From: Marasmius tenuissimus | Taxonomy: Eukaryota > Basidiomycota > Agaricomycetes > Agaricales > Marasmiaceae | Reading direction: 5' to 3' | NCBI GenBank assembly: GCA_029532415.1 | Contig: JAQOTA010000046.1 | Coordinates: 1,240,001 to 1,304,000, forward strand | Length of the DNA: 64,000 bases | Part shown: one piece after another, positions 11,937 through 20,492 of the stretch | Layout of the letters: every line of letters starts with the position of its first letter | Numbering within the stretch: the first letter of the stretch is position 1 | Translations under genes and position numbers: made by a program | The notes under the pieces: generated by a model | Told to the model about the DNA's origin: nothing | The model's input: the letters and a program-made list of their open reading frames with translations, nothing else | Database searches by the model: none

Positions 11937-13047
11937 CTACGAGCTCATGAAATGAGGAGCCTCGGAGTCGGAGTCGGACTCGCTGTCATTGTCCTCCTCA
12001 TCAGTCGCTGGCACAAGAACTATATCCTTCAGATAGTGAGTGTCTGAGCTTGCTCGAGGATGTCACCAATTCTCACCTCGGCCTTTTCCTTTTCCCTTAG
12101 AGCCACTCGCTTTGGGCTGGTCGTCTTTGCTGTCAGTGATCTCGATCACTTCAATAACTTAACGCAACGCGTGAGTCATATCAATAACACAAATGAGGAC
12201 TTCAGCACTGACCTTTGCCCCTTTTCCTCGGTACTTCTGGCTCAGGTGCCCTCTTGCGTTTTCCCTGTTGCAAATTGAGGGTCGACTTCGAGCTAGTCGC
12301 CAATGGCAATGCGCTAAAAGAACTCTGTCTTTTCATTGGGCTGGCCTGGAGGCACTGCCCAGTGCCATACTTCTTCTTCGCGTAAGCTGGGGAACGACTT
12401 GGAGTGTTCCACATGTTCGGGATTTTTGAGAGCTTCCACTGGGAGGAGGAGGGTGGTGTGGGCGGGGAAGAGGGTGGAAGTGGGGAATACGGGAAGAATC
12501 TGGACGAAGCCGGGGGGGAAGAGGAAGGGAGGGAAGGAGAGGGGAGGGGTGAAGGAGTCGATGGGAGCGACAACGGAAGATGGCCTGTCTCTGCGTAAAC
12601 ATATACGTCGTTGAAGGCCTTGTCCATGATCATGTGGATCGCGTCAAGGAACGGCTCAATGTCTTTTGTTGTCGCCGGATCGGCAGGGTTGTATTGCACC
12701 CCGAGGACATCGTGACCTGCCCTGATCGTTTCCAGCCGCTTCAGAATCTCGTACGGCAGTGGTCCTGTAGTGTACTGCGGGAGCCAGGTGTGGTCATGTT
12801 TCGCTGTAGTGCACTTGTGGAAGAGAAGTGAGCGAATGTTTTTCGATCGTGTGTTTGCTAGACTGACCACATTATATTTCCTTCCGACGTTATCGAAGGA
12901 GGCGCCCTTCCCGTCGTTTATTTTTCTGCGGAGCAAGCAACTGTGCCGTCTGACGCATCCGTCTGGTTTCCCAGTGACCGCGTGTATGGCTTCTTTCAGC
13001 CGGTCTTTGAGGTCTTTCCAGAAGTTTTCGCAGTCCTTTTGAGGCAT
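11937..13047 (-). CDS. Hypothetical protein with Pro/Ser-rich middle and basic/acidic tail
   Basis: Exon 1 (13047-12213) starts MPQKDCENFWKDLKDRLKEA and encodes a compact first half (about residues 1-150, with NVVSLANTRSKNIRSLLFHK). A Pro/Ser low-complexity stretch (about 155-205) and a basic KRKRAPEPEVPRKRGK segment that could be a nuclear localisation signal follow. A 55-bp intron leads in phase to exon 2 (12157-12077; EVIEITDSKDDQPK, then a GK-rich run). A last exon ending at 11937 would give an acidic DSESDSDSEAPHFMSS tail, but the connecting intron would be only 33 bp, so the end is uncertain. I do not recognise the family. A TATA box lies 110 bp upstream. Confidence 0.5.
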
Positions 13048-13157
13048 CAGAAGGGGGTGGTTACACGTAGGCGAAGTCGGCTTGGAACAAGGAAAGGGGT
13101 TGTTCGAGAGAAAGGTTGGAAGTGAAGAGGAATCGGCGGATGACAGAGAGCTTGACC

Positions 13158-13163
13158 TTTATA
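13158..13163 (-). promoter_or_regulatory. TATA box of the gene at 13047
   Basis: TATAAA on the minus strand (plus 'tttata'), about 110 bp upstream of the ATG, matching the spacing seen at the subtilase and GST genes. Confidence 0.5.
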
Positions 13164-14282
13164 CGAGCCGTGACCTATATGTGATGCACCAAATCCGGGA
13201 ATTTCGTTTTCTTTTCAGTTTTCGATAACCCACTTCCCCCCCCCCCCTCTCTCCCCTACATACGAGTCGTCGTCACGGGAATCTTCAGGGATCCTTCAAA
13301 TTACACACCTTGTCTTGGAGCGGGGCCAGTCCGCGCTGTTCATTTGTCTCATTGCGTATCATCTAATTCAATTCATCTGCTTCATTCGTTCCGCATACTA
13401 TGAAGACTCCAACGTACCGTAACTTTGTCTTGGTTTTTATCCTTATTTTTACTTCTTTTTTTATTTACCATCGCATACAATGAACCAGGTCGCTCGTATA
13501 TTTTTTTGATCGTCTCCTGAATTACATGGCTTCCATTCCCTGTGCAGCCGTGTATTGTATTCATCAGATGCCCACCGCATTTTTCTAGACTAGTTACACA
13601 TCTTATAATTCCCTATGCGACCGCGTACCACGTCCATGGAATGCCTGCAATGCCTTCCTCAATGTCTTCTGGAAATTGCTCCACAAATGCGCGGTGGCCA
13701 GCTCTGATGTTCCTCCGCTCTGATCTGGGTCTGTAATGAGTAAGTTTTTTCATAACCCGCACATGTAATCGACTCATGGTGACGTGCCAGTGCTCAAAAA
13801 CGCGTCCAAAGACGTGTCAGGAACGCGTATATTGATTGGCTTCGCGTCAAAAAACGTGTATCCCGACAAGTTCCGCATCAGGAACGCAACTCCCGATGAG
13901 CATTGCGCTATAGTCCTCAAAATTCTTCCGATATGAGCTCCATATGGGCTCCACAGCGCCCTGGAGACAGAAAGATTTCCAACACATAGCCGATAACAGC
14001 CCTCTATCTCCTCGAAAGACTTGCAGTCACTTAAGTTTTGAAAAATGACAGAAAAAAGATCGGGCTCTTCGGAGGTCCAGTTCGGTGGCGTGGTGAGTCG
14101 GTTCATTGGCTCATTTCCAATCGTTACAAACTCAAACTGTTTTTCCCCACGCCCAATAGTCATGAATATAGGTTTTGCACATCCAAAATCCCTGTACCTC
14201 CAAGACGTGCCGATTCTCACGATTTACCTCTCATACTTCACGCTCTGGAATTGCCAGCTCCCATTCCACTACAAACCTCGCT
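13164..14282. other. Intergenic region, divergent promoters
   Basis: Between two divergently transcribed genes. It holds a poly-C/CT tract near 13226-13255. A 148-codon minus-strand frame (13774-14220) has no family features I know, and no gene is supported. Confidence 0.5.
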
Positions 14283-17200
14283 ATGTCATCCTCTCCACCA
14301 CCAGAGGTGTCAAATACCAAGTGTTCGCGAAAACCGAAAGGCCCGAAAACCAAGCCCTCGGGCACCACACTGTTCAGCGAACAGCAGACCAAATGGCTTA
14401 AGAAGGAGCTGGACAATCTGGACAATCTTTTGATCAAGCACAGCATCGAGACGGACAAGGACGACAACGAGAATGATCCTGAGGAGATTCAGGATTGGTT
14501 TTATGACACCAAGAATCACGCCATGCAAAGCCCCGAGCTCGCTAGTCTTTCCTTGGAAGACAAAACGAGAGATCAATGGAAAGAGGTTGGTTGGAACACT
14601 TCTCAAGATAGATTACTACTGACGACTTGGCTCTCAGGCAATAGCCACTTGGTTCAAAAACCAACGCAACAAGACTCTGGTGAAAAAACACAGGGAACGA
14701 GTTTGCTCTGACTATCATCAAGGCCGTCGCGACATAGAGAAAGCCGGGGCATCGGCCGAGGGACCAGCTGAAGAACAGCCTGCCCTCCCATTGTCGAAGG
14801 CTCTCCAGAAATTAGCAGGCCTACATGTGTTAATGCCAAAGGAACAATTCATAGCGGCTCAGGGAGAGAAGATCCGGGAGGAAATGAAGCGCCTGTGAGA
14901 GGAAGAACCGGAGCTTGCCAACGGCAACAACGGCGGTCTGCACAAACTCATGGTCAGCAATCTATGGGAGGCATTGAGTGAAGAAGAGAAAGCCAGCTAT
15001 GCCGAGAAAGAGCAGGTCTTCGACCTAGAAACATAAGTTCTCTCTTCTCATAGAACCGGACACAGTCAATCCAATGATCCTTCATCTTGCAGTAACCAGC
15101 AGGCCTTCAGCGAAGGTATCTTTGCGCTGTTGTACGACATCGCCAAGTCCGGCGCTCTTGGAAACATGGAGGTAGTTGTCTACGCCGGTTTTAGAGACAA
15201 TGAAAATGCCATGGCGGGCAGCATGTGAGCTCTTGATCTCAATCGTATCGCTCGTCACTGATTTGTCGTACTTGCAGCTATGAGGTGTCCAGTCGCTGCC
15301 TTGGGAGAGAAAACAAGAAATTTTTTAAGGACAACGATGGAGGGGTGAAAGACAGTGTTGTAGCTGCATGGGGACAATGGTGTGCCCACGTGATAAAGTG
15401 TAAGGCTCCGCTTTCCCCCAAGTTGTACCAGGTTGCTAATTGTCACAAAGTGAACCCTTGCAGCCCCAAGCCCGTGTTGGATCCTCAGCTAAAGACGTTC
15501 AAGGGGTCAAAAATCCCTACTCTCCAAGGAGTGGATGTTGACAACACAACCTTCACTGATCTCATGGATATGCTGGAATCGTTGCTCAACTGCCTCTGGT
15601 GTAAGTCAAACATTCAACTACACAGTCCATCACTAAGGTTGCATGTACAGATTTAGTAGGCTTTGGTTCGTCTCTCCCATACGACGATATAGCCAAGCAT
15701 CCAGAATGCTACTACGACACAAAAAAATTTAAACTCTCCATCACGCTTGCACCTCCCCGAACCCTACAACGACGCGAGAGGCAGCTGTTGGTGGACTTCC
15801 TAGTCGCCCCACGAGATGATACCTTTGTATTTCTACCCCAATCAACGGGTGGGTCTGCCAACTCGACTGATCGAGACAGTGAGTAACTACATTCTCTCAG
15901 CTTGCCTATCGTCCTCAGATTTCGAAGCAGCCCCTCTTGGCGAAAGTCAAGTTCAGTCAGTGAATGACGCCCCTGCTAGAGGTACGTTCGCTCCCCCCGC
16001 TGATATTCGTTCCCTTCGGTCATCTTCTACGCTCAGGTTGTATAACCACTTCTCCTGGCAATCAGCAGCCCGAACAGACGCCAAACATTGGCTCCTGTAT
16101 GTTGATTTGCTTCTCTCGGTTTGCGTCGTTCTGACTTCCCATTCTCAGCCATGGTTGGCGGAGCAGACCCCCCAAAAGAACTGAACGGTGCCACTGGTAC
16201 ATTCACTTTCCTTCCAGAGATTCAACCCTCCCTGACTAATCATTTCCAGTCTCTTCTACAACCCCGACTAAAGGGAAAGAGATGCCAGCCACTCAAGTGA
16301 ACATTGCTGGTTAGTTCACTTGTTTTGCTTGTTTCAACCTATTCTGACTTCCTCCCCCAGCTGTAGTCCCTGCCATCCAAAAGACGGTCGCATTGGTCCC
16401 TACAGCCCAGACTGGCGGGAAGGAGAGTGAACCGGAGGGTCGAGTGAATGCCGGAGTTGGTCAGTTCACTTGTTTCCCTTGTTTCACCCCATTCTGACTT
16501 CTTTCCAGATACCGCTCTGATCATTGAAAAGGATGTCGTGCGAGCTATCCCGTCGAGCAATTCTGGTGAGTTCATTCACCCCTCTAGCTACTCAACGCTC
16601 TCTGATTTCCCTCTTCCAGATGTGACCATGGTTCCGGTCAACAAGCCTCCACAGGTGAACGGTGCTTCCGGTATGCTCACTTGTTTCTTCAGGCCTACCT
16701 CTCCCTGATTGATAATTTACAGGTTCTCCTGCAGCCCTGGCTGGCGGGAAGGAAAGTGAACCGGAGGGTCGAGTGAACGCTGGAGCTGGTCAGTTCACTT
16801 GTTTCCCTCGTTTCACGCCGTTCTGACTTCCTTTCAGTTACTGCCCCGATTATTGAAAAGGAGGAGGTACCAGCTGGCCCACAAAGTGACATTGGTTAGC
16901 TGATAGCTGAACCCTCTTTACTGCTTAACACTCCCTGACTTTTCGTGAGAAGCTCTGCCCACGGTGGCTAATGGAGAGAACCCCAAAGAGGTGCCAAACG
17001 GCGGTTTCGGTGTGTTCAATCATTGAAGCCTCCTCGACTCACCTCTAACTTCACATTATCAGCTGCGTCCATGGTCTCGGATGGCAGAGCGGAGCCCACA
17101 AAGGAGTTGGATGGCGCTTCTGGTGGGCTCACTTGTTGTCTCAGGTCTACCCTCCCTAACTGGTCATTTCAAGCTCCTTCTGCGACCCCGGCGCATGAGG

Positions 17201-17733
17201 AAGAATTCGCATCAGCCTCTGAAGATGATGCAATGGTGATCGACCCATTTAATACTGGCCTTTATGGCACAAATGACAGCCTCTCAGGTGCGCAACTTCA
17301 GCATTCTTGAAACCTTAATTACCCTTCATTTACTTGTCGATAGATGTTTCCTTGGAGGACCCCAACAGAGAATTCGATATTGACGATGAGGACCAATGTA
17401 CGTTCATGTTCATCCTTGATTGAATTCCTTGCCCCTAATAAGATCCGCCAAATAGAAACCGCTGTCAAAGCGACCACTTCAGCGGTTGCCGCAAATCCAG
17501 CGACGCCCACAAAGCCAAAGCTCCATTGGGGCCAAACCTCGAAGAAGTCTCCGACATTCACGAGGGGGATGAAAAGAAAGCAGATGGAGGCGCAAGGTCA
17601 AATTGAGGAGCATCAAACTCCTCCAAAAAAGCGCAAAAATCGTCCGCAGTTTCACCCAACCCCTGTGGTATCCCCCGACAAGAGGGGAGGCAACGGTAAA
17701 GTCAAACACAAGAGGCGGAACAAAAACCAATGA
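14283..17733 (+). CDS. Multi-exon hypothetical protein with amplified phase-1 mini-exons
   Basis: The first exon (14283-14585) starts MSSSPPPEVSNTKCSRKPK and is charged and helical (SEQQTKWLKKELDNL). Exon 2 (from 14638) has AIATWFKNQRNKTLVKKH, and LWEALSEEEKASYAEKE follows, resembling a helical HMG/homeodomain-like region; that comparison is weak. The middle (15100-15900) encodes FSEGIFALLYDIAKSGALG, GFRDNENAMAG and VDVDNTTFTDLMDMLESLL, reading as a folded domain I cannot name. From 16150 to 17290 there are at least nine small exons of 50-110 bp. All begin and end in phase 1 and are separated by ~50-bp introns; they encode low-complexity acidic or Gly/Pro peptides such as GGKESEPEGRVNAG, which occurs twice. 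The last exon is basic (KPKLHWGQTSKKSP, PPKKRK, KHKRRNK) and ends at TGA 17731-17733. The final intron has two possible acceptors; only the one after 'accacttcag' keeps the long frame. Exon 2 carries an in-frame TGA at 14896 that an alternative splice would remove. Confidence 0.55.
14895..14957 (+). other. 63-nt exitron-like segment with in-frame TGA
   Basis: The segment starts GTGAGA and ends GTCAG, so it can be a 63-nt intron joining CT|C in phase. Its length is a multiple of three, and if retained it reads as plausible protein (EEEPELANGNNGGLHKLM) except for TGA at its first full codon. If the ancestral codon was CGA, one C-to-T change would have created both the stop and the GT donor. Confidence 0.45.
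16412..16861 (+). repeat. Tandemly duplicated exon-intron module
   Basis: Copy 1 (16412-16535) and copy 2 (16741-16861), offset 329 bp, are nearly identical through the exon end, the complete intron ('gtcagttcacttgtttccc' to the AG) and into the next exon (I-I-E-K). Flanking introns in the gene share the 'gttcacttg' start and 'ttctgactt' branch region, so more copies are probably present in diverged form. Confidence 0.75.
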
Positions 17734-18240
17734 CAATGTACCTTCTTTTGCCCTCGACCCCATTCCCGCACCATTGAAGATCCGATTCTTGTAGTTCCCC
17801 CTGATATGCCCCCTGATTCACTTGTTTGTGGGTCGGTGTTCATCTTTCTGGTGTTGCTTTTACTTCGACCTGTGCGGGTAGTTGTTCACTTTGCAGGATG
17901 TTCCCTTTATGCTGCTTACAGATGATGCGTGTCCCATTCCCTTCTGTCTCGTTACAGCGTCTTTTCTTGTTCGATCCTGTTCAGTCCGTTGTCACACTTC
18001 CTCTCCTACCCCTTTTGATTTCTCGTTCCCATCTTGGTTCCCTCGTGCTTGCCCTTTTGCTTGCTTTACGTTTACCTTGCCCTCATGTACTTATGCTCGT
18101 CGGGTATGTGTTACCCAACCCTTGAACAATGTCTGGCCTCTATGCGGCCCAAGGGACTAGTAGCTGTGGATCCCATACACAGCGAAGCCAACAGACATTT
18201 GATCATTTGGTTTGTTTCCCCACTATAGTATTCACTTTTC
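17734..18240 (+). other. 3' flank of the multi-exon gene, no supported gene
   Basis: Pyrimidine-rich DNA with only accidental open frames. It leads into the tandem array. Confidence 0.4.
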
Positions 18241-19158
18241 CAGCAGTTCCCCATGCCCCTTTCAGTCTCTTTCACAATTGGAAGATCTTCGCAAGCGACT
18301 TCAAGTCAATTGATCACCGCCTCGCATCCTTCTCTCATATTTATCCCTGCCCGGGTCGTTCTCCTATTCTCGTTCTCATCTTGGTACCTCGTTCTCGCGG
18401 GGTCTGTTCAGTTATCTCAGTTCCCTGCTTTCGTTGCACATCTCTTTGTTCACACTGGCGTTCACTTTTTCAGCAGTTCCCCATGCCCCTTCCACTCTTT
18501 TTCACGGTCAGAGGATCTTCGCGAGCGACTTCGAGTGACTTCGAATCGATTGATCACCGCACCCTTCTCTCAAATTCATCCCTGTCTAGTTCGTTCCATT
18601 GTCCTTCTCTCGTTCCCATGTTGGTACCTCATACTCGCGAGGTCTGTTCAGTTATCCCAGTCCCCCGCTTTTTTTTTGCACATTTCTTTGTTCACACTGG
18701 GGTTCACTTGCAGCAGTCTCCATGCCCCTTTTATTCTCTTTCACGGTTGAAAGATCTTTGCGAGCGACTTCAAGTCGCATCCTTCTTTCATATTTATTCC
18801 TGCCCGGGTCGTTCTGTTGTTCTATTCTTGTTCTCTGGTACCTCGTTGTCACGGGGTCTGTTCAGTTATTGTAGTTCCCTGCTGTTGTTGCACATTTTTT
18901 TGTTCACACCAGTGTTCACTTTTCCAGCAGTTTCCCACGCCCACGCCCCTTCCATTCTCTCTCATGCTTAGAGGATCTCCGCGAGCGGCTTCGAGTCGAT
19001 TGATCATCGCTTCGCATCCCTCTCTCGTACTTATTCCTGTCCGGTCCGTTCCATTGTCTTATTCTGGTTTCCCTTGGTATTTCGTTCTCGCAGAGTCTAT
19101 TCAGTTATCCCAGTTCCCCGCTGTTGTTTTTCTGTTCACGCTAGCGTTCACTTTTTCC
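18241..19158 (+). repeat. Tandem array, four ~214-240 bp units
   Basis: Units start with a 'cagcagttccccatgcccc' type motif at 18241, 18471, 18711 and 18925, so the spacings are 230, 240 and 214 bp. Each unit goes through 'gaggatcttcgcgagcgact', 'ttgatcaccgc', 'cctgcccgggtcgttc', 'ggtacctcgttctcgcgggg' and 'tgttcacactggcgttcac'. Open frames across the array are by-products of the T/C-rich composition. The end of each unit ('gttcacttttt' then CAG) resembles the introns of the upstream gene. Confidence 0.8.
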
Positions 19159-19341
19159 GATAGTATTTTAATCACAACTATCAGTACTCAATAAATACAC
19201 TGTTCTATGACCTCGTTCACTGTGTTCACTCAAATCCGGTGTCAACCCAAGATGTTCTGTGAGGCTTGTCCTGTTGTAGAACAATGATGAAGAGGTTGAG
19301 TATGTTGACTCCGCCAAAAAATCAGATGAGGGTAATGTGAA

Positions 19342-19914
19342 GGTGAAAGCAAGGTTCGGAAGGCATAGGACTCACAATGAGCAGCTGATAGTTTGTGCAT
19401 GTGGAGTCATTTCCGCACGGGCAACTATGTTTGGTGCTGAGGCAATCTCGGGAGTTAAGGTGTGTGTCTGACAGTCCTAGCAGCCTTTGGTTCGCTCAGC
19501 TTTTTCCTTTTCTAGGACTTTATGAAGTCGGTCTATGCTAATCCCAATGAGCTACCTGACGTCATTTTCTACGACAATAATTGCTCCCTCCAGTCACATC
19601 TGCTAGCACAGAATGACAGCTACTTCAAGAATGTCATCCTGCCCGTTGATGTATTTCATTTCAAGTCAAAGCACTCCGAGGCAGATGAGTTCTGCCAGCG
19701 TCACTGCAATCCGGCACAGTGGGTTGAACTTGTTGGAGATGACGGGAAGTGGGTGTTCAACTCATCTATTGCTGAACAGACAAATGTTTGGATTGGTGGA
19801 TATCAGGCAATTGTAAGGGATATGCTCGCACACAACTATGACTTTTTTTTTAGACAAGATGATCAAACGACGTAATCAGATCCTCGTAGCGAAGTTGAAG
19901 CGCACTGCTAAGTA
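19342..19914 (+). pseudogene. KDZ-associated cysteine-cluster protein fragment, frameshifted
   Basis: Exon 1 (to 19459) encodes VKARFGRHRTHNEQLIVCAC. A 56-bp intron is followed by exon 2 from 19516, encoding SVYANPNELPDVIFYDNNCS, PVDVFHFKSKHSEADEF, HCNPAQWVEL, FNSSIAEQTNVWIGGYQAIV. The pattern (D-V-I-F-Y-D-N-N-C, V-D-V-F-H-F-K-S-K-H, E-Q-T-N-V-W) is that of the CxC5/CxC6 class of KDZ transposase-associated proteins. In a run of nine T (19843-19851) the frame shifts; eight T would continue into FLDKMIKRRNQILVAKLK, as expected for the family. No N-terminal half is visible, and the tandem array occupies its place. It is a truncated fragment, with a homopolymer sequencing error possible. Confidence 0.65.
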
Positions 19915-20140
19915 TCCTTATCATTTACCCCCCGGACATTTACTTTAGCCTTATGCTATGACTTTCCCAACTCATTTTTTATTGCTACACAAACTGTATA
20001 TACCCTATTTGTGACTGTGGACCTCCTCCTGTACCTTAGAACATTGTACCTCACTTGTTATAACCCAAACCTTGTGTGGAACACAAGTGTTAGTGTTGCT
20101 ATACTACATTCATTGAGTCTCGTAAGATCAATATACTTGT
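19915..20140. other. AT-rich spacer, no gene seen
   Basis: AT-rich with no coding features. Confidence 0.4.
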
Positions 20141-20230
20141 TTGGCTCAGTGGTAATGATCCCCTTCAGTGAAGTAACGTTGGCCCACATTCACCATCAAT
20201 TTTGAGTTCGACTGTTCAATGCCCGGCGTC
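20141..20230 (+). repeat. tRNA-derived SINE-like sequence, second copy
   Basis: TGGCTCAGTGGTAATGATC fits a Pol III A box, and TTTGAGTTCGACTG about 60 nt later fits a B box. CTCAGTGGTA and 'TTGgCCCACAT' align with the minus-strand copy near 11090-11145. No complete cloverleaf forms. Confidence 0.35.
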
Positions 20231-20273
20231 ACCAGAGGTATTTCTTGTACGTGCTGCCACAAAACGCCTGCAT

Positions 20274-20301
20274 TCGCACAAATGCAGGCGTCTCATGGTA
20301 A
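20274..20301. other. Perfect 11-bp hairpin
   Basis: ACGCCTGCATT is followed, after a 6-nt loop, by its exact reverse complement. It lies just downstream of the SINE-like sequence. Function unknown; it may be part of the same element. Confidence 0.6.
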
Positions 20302-20492
20302 TCATTTGGTTTGTTCGAGTTGTAGCTTCTTGTGATGAATCAAAAAGTTTCAAATGATTAAGCTATACCATATTACATTGAGATAGGTTTTGAATACATA
20401 ACTCATTCACAATCAGAATCAATGATAATAAATTCTTCGTGCTCTGTCTTAACCTTCTGAGTATTCTCTTTACTCTCGATCTTGATTGTTGG

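Noticed and set aside
12060..12110. Third exon of the gene at 11937-13047 joined by a 33-bp intron
   Set aside because: Not firmly accepted: all other introns here are about 45-130 bp, so the acidic tail is only tentatively included.
13774..14220. 148-codon minus-strand open frame
   Set aside because: It overlaps the promoter of the plus-strand gene, matches no family, and has no partner exons.
5755..14898. In-frame TGA codons as selenocysteine or a recoded UGA
   Set aside because: Other genes in the window end normally at TGA (17731-17733, 32837-32839, 63001-63003) and fungi of this group are not known to use selenocysteine.
16339..16892. Minus-strand frames sharing a similar peptide
   Set aside because: They are antisense shadows of the duplicated exon-intron module; the splice signals and phases are on the plus strand.
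18129..18971. 280-codon plus-strand open frame
   Set aside because: It lies across the tandem array; its Ser/Phe/Leu-rich translation merely repeats with the C/T-rich units and has no other support.
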